Assembly (NCBI RefSeq): GCF_900114325.1
Contig: NZ_FOSR01000005.1
Span: forward strand, 124,001-188,000
Origin: Rhodanobacter glycinis
GTDB taxonomy: Bacteria; Pseudomonadota; Gammaproteobacteria; Xanthomonadales; Rhodanobacteraceae
Reading direction: 5' to 3'
DNA length: 64,000 nt
Shown here: one piece after another, positions 37,029 through 45,351 of the stretch
How the letters are laid out: the number at the start of each line of letters is the position of its first letter
Position numbering within the stretch: position 1 is the first letter of the stretch
Program-made: the position numbers and the translations under genes
Notes under the pieces: generated by a model
The model's input: only the letters and a program-made list of their open reading frames with translations
Told to the model about the DNA's origin: nothing
Databases searched by the model: none

Positions 37029-37790
37029 GTGGCTGAAGTTCTTTTCTACGAGCGCCCGGTGCCGCTCAACCGTACCCAGCACAAGGACCTGCACCTGAAG
37101 CCGGTGCCGAGCCTGAAGTTCGCGCTCAACGTGCATTCGGTGCCGCTGACCTGCGTGGAGTTCCCGTCCGCTGCCCGCGACATGCCGATCCTGTTTGCCG
37201 GCAACGATATCGCCAGCGCCGGCCCGATGGCCCTGCTCGGCCTGCGTCAGAACGAAAATCTGTTCGTCGACGCGAATGGCCAGTGGCTGCCAAACACCTA
37301 TATCCCGGCGTTCATCCGCCGCTATCCGTTCGTGTTGGCCGAGAAGCCGCCGGAAGTGGAAGGCGACGACTTCACCGTGTTCCTCGACGAGGCCTATGAA
37401 GGCTTTGGCGCCGAAGGCGAGCGCCTGTTCAAGGAAGACGGCACCGACAGCGAGCTGCTGACCAATGCCGTGAATTTCCTCGGCGAATTCCAGCAGCACG
37501 TGTCCCGCACCAAGTGGTTCATGGAGCAGCTGCGTGCGCATGACCTGCTGGAGCCGCGCAACATCACGCTGCAGAAGGATGGCGGCAACGCCATCAACCT
37601 CAACGGCCTGTTCGTGGTCAGCGAGGAGAAGCTCGGCAAGCTCGACGAGAAGACCACGCACGAGTTCCTGAAGAACGGTGTGCTTGGCTGGATCTACGCG
37701 CATCTGTTGTCGCTGGGCAACATCGACCGCGTGGCGCGTGAGCTCAGCTTGCGTGAAAACGCTGAAACGGCGAACACGGTCACCAACTGA
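37029..37790 (+). CDS. SapC family protein
   Basis: The 253-residue protein has the SapC family pattern: YERPVPLNRTQHKDLHLKP near the N-terminus, then VHSVPLTCVEFPSAARDMPILF, LGLRQNENLFVD and YIPAFIRRYPFVL. The family name comes from S-layer-associated proteins of Campylobacter and Caulobacter, but function in other bacteria is unknown. No signal peptide is visible. A GTG start at 37029 is supported by AGAGGTAA upstream. It ends at a strong terminator and appears monocistronic. Confidence 0.86.
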   Translation: MAEVLFYERPVPLNRTQHKDLHLKPVPSLKFALNVHSVPLTCVEFPSAARDMPILFAGNDIASAGPMALLGLRQNENLFVDANGQWLPNTYIPAFIRRYPFVLAEKPPEVEGDDFTVFLDEAYEGFGAEGERLFKEDGTDSELLTNAVNFLGEFQQHVSRTKWFMEQLRAHDLLEPRNITLQKDGGNAINLNGLFVVSEEKLGKLDEKTTHEFLKNGVLGWIYAHLLSLGNIDRVARELSLRENAETANTVTN

Positions 37791-37814
37791 TCGCTGCCGC
37801 TCTGTGTCGTTGTC

Positions 37815-37842
37815 GAAGAAGCCGCCTGTGGGCGGCTTCTTC
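37815..37842 (+). terminator. Terminator after the SapC gene
   Basis: GAAGAAGCCGCC, loop TGTG, GGCGGCTTCTTC is an exact 12-bp hairpin. It sits between the convergent SapC and GNAT genes and could serve both strands. Confidence 0.8.
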
Positions 37843-37853
37843 GCATCTGCAGC

Positions 37854-38327
37854 TCAGCGCACCGGCTTGGCCATGCGCAGCAGGTCGATGCCGTAGCCGG
37901 CGCTTTCGTACAGCGCGCGGGCGCGCTCGTTGCCGGGGAATACGGCCAGTGTCATCAGCTGGCAGTCATGCCCGCGCGCCCAATCCTCGGCATGCGCCAG
38001 CAGGGCGCGCGCCACGCCGCGCCTTTCATGCTGCGGCGCCACCGCCAGGTCGGAAACGTGGCAGTTGCCACGACCGGTGAAGAAATCCCGCGTCTTTTGC
38101 ATATGGATGAAACCGGCGCGTTCGCCGTCGGCATCCTCGGCCACAAACAGGTAACTGTTGGCAGGCGATTCGTCGAGATGACGCGCCAGGTCGCTGTGGA
38201 TACCTTCGATGCACGCTTGTCGCTTGCGCCATGCCGGCAGCGCGAAATTCACGAAGCGCGGCACCAGTCCCAGGATGAAGTCGTCGTCATCGTGAGCCAG
38301 TCGAATCAGGAAAGTGCTGTCGGCCAT
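37854..38327 (-). CDS. GNAT-family N-acetyltransferase
   Basis: The 157-residue protein has the GNAT core, with the acetyl-CoA pyrophosphate loop in VSDLAVAPQHERRGVARALL and a downstream MTLAVFPGNERARALYESAGY. It transfers an acetyl group from acetyl-CoA to an amine; the acceptor is unknown. Convergent with the SapC gene, and no close partner suggests a role. Confidence 0.9.
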   Translation of the reverse strand: MADSTFLIRLAHDDDDFILGLVPRFVNFALPAWRKRQACIEGIHSDLARHLDESPANSYLFVAEDADGERAGFIHMQKTRDFFTGRGNCHVSDLAVAPQHERRGVARALLAHAEDWARGHDCQLMTLAVFPGNERARALYESAGYGIDLLRMAKPVR

Positions 38328-38426
38328 GCGGGTTGGTGATCGGTTGAACGGTGCCTTCGGTTCTACACCACCGGCGTGTTGCGGGGAAAGCCTTACGGTC
38401 GCTGGTGCCTGCGTCTATCCATGTAA

Positions 38427-38460
38427 ACAAAAACGCCCGGGCAAGCCCGGGCGTCTGGTT
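38427..38460 (-). terminator. Terminator of the OmpA-family lipoprotein gene
   Basis: ACGCCCGGGC, AA, GCCCGGGCGT forms an exact 10-bp stem with a T-run in the minus direction, 24 bases beyond the stop codon. Confidence 0.88.
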
Positions 38461-38483
38461 TTGCCGTGGTTCGCAATGTCGCG

Positions 38484-39083
38484 TCAGGGCGCAGCGGAGG
38501 CCATGGCGCCGGTGCCGGTGGAGTCCACCGTCAGCGAGACGCGGCGGTTGTCGGCGCCGCGGTCGTGGCTGGCGCCCTTGGCCACCTGACGGTTGGCGTC
38601 CTCGCCATAGCTCACGGCGCGCACCATGTCGGCGTTGAGACCGCTGCTGACCAGGAAGTCGCGCACGGCCTTGGCGCGTTCCATGCCCAGGTGTTTGTTG
38701 TAACCGCGCGAACCGGCCGGATCGGTGAAGCCTTCCACGGTGATCATCGCGTTCGGGTGGTACTTGCTCATGGTCTCGGCGAAGTTCTGCAGCGCCGGCT
38801 TGTCCTGGTCGTTCAACGTGGCGCTGTTGAAGGCGAAGTGCGCCACGGTGTCGACGCTGACGCGGCCCTGCATCGCGGTGATCTGCGCGTCGTACTTGGA
38901 GAATTGCGACTGCATCTGCTGCTTGATCGAGTCGATCTGCTGCTGTTGGTCCTGCTGCTTCTGCTGCAACTGCTGGATGGCGGTGTTGAAGTCGGTCTTC
39001 TTCACGTATTGCGAGCAGCCCGCAAGGCCCAGCGCCATGAGGCTTGTCGCCAGCACGGTGGTTCGAAGGGTACGGATGGTCAT
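38484..39083 (-). CDS. OmpA-family lipoprotein with coiled coil
   Basis: The 199-residue protein starts with a lipoprotein signal (TTVLATSLMALGLAGCSQ, Cys at the lipobox). A Gln/Lys-rich coiled coil follows (about 35-65: IQQLQQKQQDQQQQ), then an OmpA C-terminal peptidoglycan-binding domain (HFAFNSATLNDQ, VEGFTDPAGSRGYNKHLGMERAKAV, and RRVSLTV). It probably tethers the outer membrane to peptidoglycan, like Pal or YiaD. An adjacent GGAGAG site supports the start at 39083. It is isolated from tol-pal genes. Confidence 0.9.
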   Translation of the reverse strand: MTIRTLRTTVLATSLMALGLAGCSQYVKKTDFNTAIQQLQQKQQDQQQQIDSIKQQMQSQFSKYDAQITAMQGRVSVDTVAHFAFNSATLNDQDKPALQNFAETMSKYHPNAMITVEGFTDPAGSRGYNKHLGMERAKAVRDFLVSSGLNADMVRAVSYGEDANRQVAKGASHDRGADNRRVSLTVDSTGTGAMASAAP

Positions 39084-39344
39084 GCGTGTCTCTCCTGGGT
39101 GCGTGCCTGCTTCGCGATGACGGCTTGCAGGTCGTTCGAGGATGTGGGGTGGATGCACCACCCTTTTGAACCTACCCCATGTGGACATGAGCGTGCGCAT
39201 TTCGCGTGGCCGCTGCTGCGCTTCCATTCAGCTTTTTGCTCGCGTCGAGAAAAGCGTGTTGCGATGTCGTGTGCACGCATCACAAAAAGCGTGATTGAAC
39301 GTGTGTTGCGACACCTTGAACAGGTGCGGTTCAGCCAGCAGGCA

Positions 39345-40346
39345 TCAACGCAATGGTGTGCGAATCGCCGCGGAAAAATTCCCGACGGCCTTGCTGGCGC
39401 GTGCGCGTTCGGTGATGCGCGCACGCCGGTTCCATTCGTCCAGGGTCAGCCGGTGGTCCAGCGCGCCGATCTTGTACAGGTAGCCGGGCAGATAGCCGGT
39501 GACCAGCAGGCGTGCATCCCACGGCAGGCCGGGGTCGAGCTGGCGTGCCATGCGATAGACCATGGTGGTGCAGTTCGAGGTGATGGTGTTGTAGAACTCG
39601 GGGTGGTCCACCAGCCGGTTTGCGGTGGCCGTGTACGAGAGGAACAGTGCGCGCATCGCGTCGCGGCTCATGCTCAGCGGGTAGAGGTAGTCGTCCTCGC
39701 CGCGCACGTTGGTACGTACGCGCACGATGTCGCTTTCGGGCGAAGCGATCAGGATCGACTCGAAGTTCTTGAAGAAACCGCCGATGGAGGAGAATTTCTG
39801 GCCGCGTCGCTTGCGGATCTCCACCGAAAACACCAGATGCCGGCCGTCATCGAAGCCGAACGAGATCATCGCGTGGGCAATCGCCTGGCTGCCCCAGTGC
39901 GAAAGCACCGCATCAGCCGAAACCAGCTGGTCGAGGTCGTAGCTTTGCGTTACCCAATGCTCGTCGTAGTCATCGGCGCTGCGCCAGGTGAAGTCGCGCA
40001 CGTTGTGCAAGGTCACCACGCTGCCATGCACCGTGCCGGTGAGCAGGCGCGAGACATCGTCGGCCCAGACCCGATGGTTCGTCGGCACGATGGTGGACCA
40101 CCAGCCCAGCAGCAGCGCATACATCAGCACATAGCCACCGAGTGGCCACCAGGTGCGGCGCAGGATGACCACGGCGATCAACGCCAGCACGGCGGCAACC
40201 CACAGCGATGCACCGAGTGCTCGCGCGGCGTGGCTGCCGGGTAGCTGGTACCACAAGGCAAGTGCGCCCCAGGCGCCGGAGATGAGGGTGACCAGCGCGG
40301 CCAGCGCGAACGACAACAAGGCGCCGATTGCGCGCAAACCTTTCAT
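39345..40346 (-). CDS. DUF4105 (Lnb-like) membrane protein
   Basis: The 333-residue protein has three N-terminal membrane helices (about 10-35, 45-62, 70-90). A periplasmic domain of the DUF4105 type, recently tied to lipoprotein N-acyltransferase Lnb, follows. Candidate catalytic residues are His158 in IAHAMISFGF and Cys259 in NTITSNCTTMVYRM, in the order found in that papain-like family. If it is an Lnb relative, it would acylate lipoproteins or act on another envelope substrate, which cannot be decided here. It diverges from a large lipoprotein hydrolase gene. Confidence 0.8.
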   Translation of the reverse strand: MKGLRAIGALLSFALAALVTLISGAWGALALWYQLPGSHAARALGASLWVAAVLALIAVVILRRTWWPLGGYVLMYALLLGWWSTIVPTNHRVWADDVSRLLTGTVHGSVVTLHNVRDFTWRSADDYDEHWVTQSYDLDQLVSADAVLSHWGSQAIAHAMISFGFDDGRHLVFSVEIRKRRGQKFSSIGGFFKNFESILIASPESDIVRVRTNVRGEDDYLYPLSMSRDAMRALFLSYTATANRLVDHPEFYNTITSNCTTMVYRMARQLDPGLPWDARLLVTGYLPGYLYKIGALDHRLTLDEWNRRARITERARASKAVGNFSAAIRTPLR

Positions 40347-40487
40347 CGTGTCCTGCCTGGGTCATCACTGGATGCGTGAAGCCTGCCGCGTCACGTCGTG
40401 GATGACAATGCCCGTGGCCCGTGCGGCTGGCTACAATCGTTGCAACACCGTGGGCGGGATCGAAAGCGGATGGAGCGGGCAAGCGGG

Positions 40488-42437
40488 ATGCGAAGCAGGA
40501 CCTGGTGGTTGGTGCGCCTTGTCGCACCGATCTTGCTGCTGTGCCTGCAGGCCTGCGCGATGGTAGGGGTGAGCCGGCTCAAACCGCATGACGTGGTGGC
40601 CGAAAGTCGCGCCGATGTGCTCGGTTCGGGCCGACTCAGCGACAGCACGGTGCAGGCGCTCAACGTGGTGGCGCTGACCACGAAGCAATGCACGCAATCC
40701 TTCGATGCGTGCACCGAGATCGTCGGGCGTTCGGGTGGGCTCGACGAGGAACAGCGGCTGTCCGCCCTGTCGGAACTGTGGCTGGGGCACGCGCTGCACG
40801 ACGACCACGCCGCGACGATGGACAACGCCACCCTCGGCGCTTACCTGCAATCCGCACGCTACGCCTACGCCTATCTGTTCTACACACAGCGGACACCGGC
40901 CCAGCGCGTGTTCGACCAGCGCCAGGCGCGGGTGATCGCGTTCTACGATTACGCGGTGGAGCGCGTGGTGGGGCGCTGGTTCCAGGAGCTGCCGCGCTTG
41001 AACACAGACTGGTCGCAGACCGCGCTGGCAGGCTGGACCGTGTTGCGACCGAATACCGATTTGCATCTGCGCGCCACGCCGACGGAGTTGATCCCGGCCT
41101 CGGCACTGCGCTTCAAGGGTTTGCGCAACGTCTATCGACGCGATGGTTTCGGTTCGGATTTCGTGGCGGTGGCGCCGCCATCCACGCCGGATGCGCCCAG
41201 CGTGCCATGGCGCGAGCCGCGTTATGCGGCGATGACCGGCGTGCTGGTGTTCGGCGGGCAAACGCTGGACGAGGTGCTGGCGACGCGGCAGGTGCAATTG
41301 CTGGTGCGCGATCCCTATCGCGATGCGGACGTCACCATCGCGGGTCGCAGCGTGCCGCTGGGGGCGAATTTCACCGCACCCTATGGTCTGTGGTTGGCAC
41401 GCTCGGGTTTCGCGATGCAGTCGATCCGTTCGCTGCTGGGACGGCAAGGCGGCCTGGCGGAGCCACGTGTGCTGTTGATGCAGCCCTACGATCCGAACCG
41501 ATTGACGGTGGTGATGCTGCACGGCTTGGCCAGCAGTCCGGAAGCCTGGGTCAACGTGGCGAACGAAGTGCTGGGCGATGAAACGCTGCGCCATAACTAT
41601 CAGGTGTGGCAGGTCTATTACCCCACCAACGCGCCGATTGCGGTGAACCTGCGGCAGATCCGCCAGGCGCTGGATGCCACCATCCGGCACTTCGATCCGA
41701 ACGGTACCGCTCGCGCCACCCGGCACATGATGCTGGTGGGGCACAGCATGGGCGGCGTGATCGCGCGCCTGCTGGTGTCGTCCAGCGGCGACAAGCTGTG
41801 GAGCCTGGTGCCGGAAAGCCGCAAACTTTCCGCCGCGAAGCGCGCGCGGCTGCATCGGCAACTGGCGCCGTACCTGCAGTTCTCGCCGATACCGCAAGTG
41901 GACGAGGCCGTGTTCCTGTCGTCGCCGCATCGCGGCACGCCGATGGCGCGGCATCGACTGGCGCGCTGGGTTGCCGAACTGATCCGCCTGCCGTTCAGCG
42001 TGATCAAGGATGTGGCCAGCATTTCGGATCTGCTCAAGGACGATTCGGGCCAAGGTGGTACAGGCAAGGGCGCGCCGATCCATGTTTCCAACAGCGTGGG
42101 CAATCTCAGCGACACCGATCCCTTCATCGTCGCCACCGCAAACCTGCCGATCTCGCCGCAGGTGCACTACCACTCGATCATTGGTCTGTACAAACCGCAT
42201 GGCACGCTGGCGCAGAGCAGCGACGGCGTGGTGCCGTACACCAGCGCGCATCTGGCCGGTGCCGAATCCGAGGTGGTGATCCCGTCGTGGCACAGCGTGC
42301 AGGAGACCCCGGCCGCGATCCTGGAATTGCGTCGCATCCTGCGGCTGCATCTGGCGCGGGTGGGGCAGAAGAAAGCGCCGATGCCGGTGCGCACATCGTC
42401 GGTGACGGCGCTCGACGCTGGCGCAGGCCGGCCCTGA
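40488..42437 (+). CDS. Large lipoprotein alpha/beta-hydrolase (lipase type)
   Basis: The 649-residue protein begins with a lipoprotein signal (LVRLVAPILLLCLQAC). An N-terminal region of about 340 residues has no assigned domain. A hydrolase domain follows, with MLHGLASSPEAWVNVANEV, the nucleophile GHSMGGVIARLL, and a C-terminal HSVQETPA segment with a likely catalytic His. This resembles PGAP1/lipase-like acylhydrolases. Initiation at 40470 is an alternative that would add six residues. Divergent from the DUF4105 protein, which suggests both act on envelope lipids or lipoproteins (inference). Confidence 0.85.
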   Translation: MRSRTWWLVRLVAPILLLCLQACAMVGVSRLKPHDVVAESRADVLGSGRLSDSTVQALNVVALTTKQCTQSFDACTEIVGRSGGLDEEQRLSALSELWLGHALHDDHAATMDNATLGAYLQSARYAYAYLFYTQRTPAQRVFDQRQARVIAFYDYAVERVVGRWFQELPRLNTDWSQTALAGWTVLRPNTDLHLRATPTELIPASALRFKGLRNVYRRDGFGSDFVAVAPPSTPDAPSVPWREPRYAAMTGVLVFGGQTLDEVLATRQVQLLVRDPYRDADVTIAGRSVPLGANFTAPYGLWLARSGFAMQSIRSLLGRQGGLAEPRVLLMQPYDPNRLTVVMLHGLASSPEAWVNVANEVLGDETLRHNYQVWQVYYPTNAPIAVNLRQIRQALDATIRHFDPNGTARATRHMMLVGHSMGGVIARLLVSSSGDKLWSLVPESRKLSAAKRARLHRQLAPYLQFSPIPQVDEAVFLSSPHRGTPMARHRLARWVAELIRLPFSVIKDVASISDLLKDDSGQGGTGKGAPIHVSNSVGNLSDTDPFIVATANLPISPQVHYHSIIGLYKPHGTLAQSSDGVVPYTSAHLAGAESEVVIPSWHSVQETPAAILELRRILRLHLARVGQKKAPMPVRTSSVTALDAGAGRP

Positions 42438-42910
42438 TCACGCCCTGTGGTGCCGGAGCATGCGCGAATCTTCAGTGCAGGAAATTGCGATTGACCTGCA
42501 GGAAGGCCGCATCGTCGCCGTGACGGAAAGCCATCGGCCGGCTGGCCAAGGTCCAAGTAATTGAACGCAAAAGGCGTGAGGCAACGCCGCGATTTTTGCG
42601 TCTTGCGCGTGGCATTCGCTGGTTATTGCGACCCCGTTTGCGGTGTGACTTCCGGCACTCCCGCCAAGGTCAGGGCGCGATCAGTGTCCCAGCCATCGAC
42701 ATCTGCCTTGGCGCCGGACTCATCCACGCGCCGGCGCATGTCGTGCCTCGTTTGTTGACCGATGGGCTCATTCGGTGCCGCGTCCGCCATGGTTTCCGCG
42801 GACGTCATCGCATGGCTTGCCCGTGCATGGACGCGTTGCCATTCCCCCACTGCATCCATCCTCACCTTCCCGTTACGCCTCGGCGAAACAGAAACCGATC
42901 CGGAGTCCCG
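42438..42910 (+). other. 473-base spacer with terminator-like hairpin
   Basis: No convincing gene is seen. A hairpin at 42564-42601 pairs ACGCAAAAGGCGT with ACGCC, GCGATTTTTGCGT on the other side, and carries a T-run on its right arm. It would end transcription of the upstream lipoprotein hydrolase gene. The rest probably holds the promoter of the M61 peptidase. The frame of the peptidase stays open through this region, but no signal peptide or ribosome site supports an earlier start. Confidence 0.45.
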
Positions 42911-44863
42911 ATGAAAACCACTGTTCTTGCGGCCGCACTACTGGTTGCCACGTTCGGCCTTGCGCCGCTGGTGGCGCAAGCTTCTCCTTCCGATACCGCC
43001 ACGGTCCCGCAAGACCAGTCACGTAGCGACAACGTGCCGCCGCCGCAGAACATCCCGTACCCGGGCACCATGAAGGTCCATGTCGATGCCACCGACGTCG
43101 ACCATCGCATCTTCACCGTGCACGAGAGCATTCCGGTCAAGGCCGGCCCGATGTACCTGCTGTACCCGCAGTGGATTCCCGGCGACCACGAGCCCAGCGG
43201 CCCGATCGACAAGGTCGCCAGTTTGGTGATTCGCGCCAACGGCAAGGTGCTGACCTGGAAGCGCGACAAGTACAACGTCTACGCCTTCCATATCGACGTG
43301 CCCGCCGGCGCCAGCAGCATCGATGTCGACTTCCAGGTGCTCACGGCACAGAAGCGTAGCGAAGGGCCGATCCGGATGACCCCGGAAATGCTCGACCTGG
43401 CGTGGAGCAAGGTGTCGATGTATCCGGCCGGCTATTACACCCGCCAGATCATGACCGAACCCAGCGTCACCGTGCCGGCAGGCTGGAAGATCGGTTCGGC
43501 GCTGCGGCCGCAAAGCCAGCAGGGCGATACCACTAACTTCAAGCCGATCTCCTATGTCGACCTGGTCGACTCGCCGGTGATCGCCGGCAAGTATTTCAAG
43601 CGCATCGAGCTGGATCCCGGCAGCAAGCTCACGCCGATGTACCTGGACGTCATCGCCGACGCGCCCAAGGATCTGGTGATCTCGCCGGAAGCGATGAAGG
43701 CCTTGCACACCATTCCGGCCCAGTACCACAAGCTCTACGGCGCCTTCCACTTCAACCATTACGACTTCCTGCTCTGGTTGTCGGACAAGATGAGCGGCAA
43801 GGGTCTGGAACATCATCGTTCCAGTGAAGACGGTACCGGCGCCGATTTCTTTACCAAGTGGAATCTGAAGACGCCGCACGACCTGCTGACGCATGAGCTG
43901 AACCACTCCTGGGACGGCAAGTACCGTCGTCCGGCCGACTTGTGGACGCCGAACTTCAACGTTCCCATGGGCGACAGCCTGCTGTGGGTGTACGAAGGGC
44001 AGACCCAGTTCTGGGGCAACGTGATGGCGGTTCGCACCGGCCTGGAAAACACCCAGACCGGCCTGGACAAGCTGGCCTACGTGGCGGCGACCTACGACAT
44101 GGGCCGTCCCGGCCTGCTGAGCTGGCGCACCATCGAAGACACCACCAACGATCCGGTCATGGCCCAGCGCGCGCCGCTGGCCTATCGCAACTACCAGGGC
44201 AGCGAGGATTACTACTCCGCCGGTCAGCTGATCTGGCTGGCGGTGGATGCCAAGCTGCGTGCGCTCAGCCACGACAAGCATTCGCTGGACGATTTCGCGC
44301 GTGGCTTCTTCGGCGTCGATCCCGGCGCATGGAACATCAATACCTACACCTTCCAGGACGTGGTCAGCGAGCTCAACAAGATCCAGCCGTACGACTGGAG
44401 CACGTTCCTGCGCACGCGTCTGGACGGCCATCAGAAAGTCACCGACGGCATCGCCGCCGAGGGCTGGAAGCTGGTGTATACCGACAAGCAGTCCGACGTC
44501 ATCAAGGCGTTGATGGCGGAATACCACATCAAGGGGATCGACCTCACCTACTCGGTCGGCTTCAGCACGTCGGGCAAGGGCAGTTTGCGTGACGTGTTGT
44601 GGAACGGCCCCGCGTTCAAGGCCGGCCTCGCGCCGGGCATGACCATCGTTGCGGTCGACGGCCAGGAGTTCAACGCCGACAACATGAAGCAGGCCGTGAA
44701 GAACGCCCAGAACAGCTCGGCGCCGATCACCCTGATGGTGAAGAACTTCGACGAGTACAAGACCATCAAGATCGACTACCACGGCGGCCTGAAGTACCCG
44801 CACCTGGTACGCGTCAAGGGCACGCCCGACTACCTGTCGCAGTTGTACGCGGTCAAGAAGTGA
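42911..44863 (+). CDS. Exported M61-family metallopeptidase with PDZ domain
   Basis: The 650-residue protein has a signal peptide (MKTTVLAAALLVATFGLAPL, cleavage near VAQA). An N-terminal beta domain, a zinc peptidase centre HELNH (328-332, LLTHELNHSWDGKYRRP) and a C-terminal PDZ domain (about 550-645: GPAFKAGLAPGMTIVAVDG) follow. M61 enzymes prefer N-terminal glycine or small residues in known cases. Export fits a periplasmic role alongside the S9 and M1 peptidases of this window. The start at 42911 is chosen for the signal peptide. Confidence 0.9.
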   Translation: MKTTVLAAALLVATFGLAPLVAQASPSDTATVPQDQSRSDNVPPPQNIPYPGTMKVHVDATDVDHRIFTVHESIPVKAGPMYLLYPQWIPGDHEPSGPIDKVASLVIRANGKVLTWKRDKYNVYAFHIDVPAGASSIDVDFQVLTAQKRSEGPIRMTPEMLDLAWSKVSMYPAGYYTRQIMTEPSVTVPAGWKIGSALRPQSQQGDTTNFKPISYVDLVDSPVIAGKYFKRIELDPGSKLTPMYLDVIADAPKDLVISPEAMKALHTIPAQYHKLYGAFHFNHYDFLLWLSDKMSGKGLEHHRSSEDGTGADFFTKWNLKTPHDLLTHELNHSWDGKYRRPADLWTPNFNVPMGDSLLWVYEGQTQFWGNVMAVRTGLENTQTGLDKLAYVAATYDMGRPGLLSWRTIEDTTNDPVMAQRAPLAYRNYQGSEDYYSAGQLIWLAVDAKLRALSHDKHSLDDFARGFFGVDPGAWNINTYTFQDVVSELNKIQPYDWSTFLRTRLDGHQKVTDGIAAEGWKLVYTDKQSDVIKALMAEYHIKGIDLTYSVGFSTSGKGSLRDVLWNGPAFKAGLAPGMTIVAVDGQEFNADNMKQAVKNAQNSSAPITLMVKNFDEYKTIKIDYHGGLKYPHLVRVKGTPDYLSQLYAVKK

Positions 44864-44873
44864 GGTCGGGGGC

Positions 44874-44900
44874 CAGGCGCGCGCTGCGCGCCTGGCCCTG
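44874..44900 (+). terminator. Hairpin after the M61 peptidase gene
   Basis: GGCCAGGCGCG, loop CGCTG, CGCGCCTGGCC forms an exact 11-bp stem without a T-run. It separates convergent genes and may act as a weak or Rho-assisted stop. Confidence 0.6.
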
Positions 44901-44933
44901 TCGTTGTCTGCTGCGCCGTTGTCCGCTGCCGGG

Positions 44934-45296
44934 TCAGAGCAGTTCGATCCCGAAAGGCTTTACCAGCAGCGCGAATGCGCCGAAGCAGACCACCGTGATG
45001 ACGGCGCTTAACGCCAACGCCGGCCAGAACCCGAAGCGCGCGAAAAGCCGGGGGAAGACCAGGAACATCGGCAGCGTCGGAACCACATACCAGAACGTGT
45101 ACCAGGCATGGTTGGCAATCTTCGATGCCGGTTGCTTTTCCAGATACAGCCAGGTGAGTGCCAGCAAGGTGACCAAGGGGAGCGAAGCGAGCAGTGCGCC
45201 CAGGCGATCACTGCGTTTGGCCAGCTCCGAGACGGCCACGACTATGGCGGACGTGATGAGGTACTTCGTGATGATCCAGGGCATGTCGATAACCAT
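44934..45296 (-). CDS. DUF3147 membrane protein
   Basis: The 120-residue protein has four hydrophobic helices (KYLITSAIVVAVSELA, SLPLVTLLALTWLYL, WYVVPTLPMFLVFPRL, ALALSAVITVVCFGAFALL), typical of DUF3147. No function is known. It ends the P-type ATPase transcription unit (55 bases after its stop) and may be co-regulated with it. The start may be 45296 or 45284; neither has a clear ribosome site. Confidence 0.75.
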   Translation of the reverse strand: MVIDMPWIITKYLITSAIVVAVSELAKRSDRLGALLASLPLVTLLALTWLYLEKQPASKIANHAWYTFWYVVPTLPMFLVFPRLFARFGFWPALALSAVITVVCFGAFALLVKPFGIELL

Positions 45297-45351
45297 TCGG
45301 CAGAGCTGAGGTTTGTTGCTTGCTCCCCGGACGGAGCGAGGCAGGGAGACG

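Noticed and set aside
37029-37790. Real S-layer or antimicrobial-peptide transporter role of the SapC-family protein
   Set aside because: The name is shared with unrelated SapABCDF transporters; this protein has no membrane helices and no transport genes beside it.
40431-42350. 639-codon minus-strand frame opposite the lipoprotein hydrolase
   Set aside because: Shadow frame rich in His, Gln and Arg with no motifs; the plus strand has a lipobox and GHSMGG.
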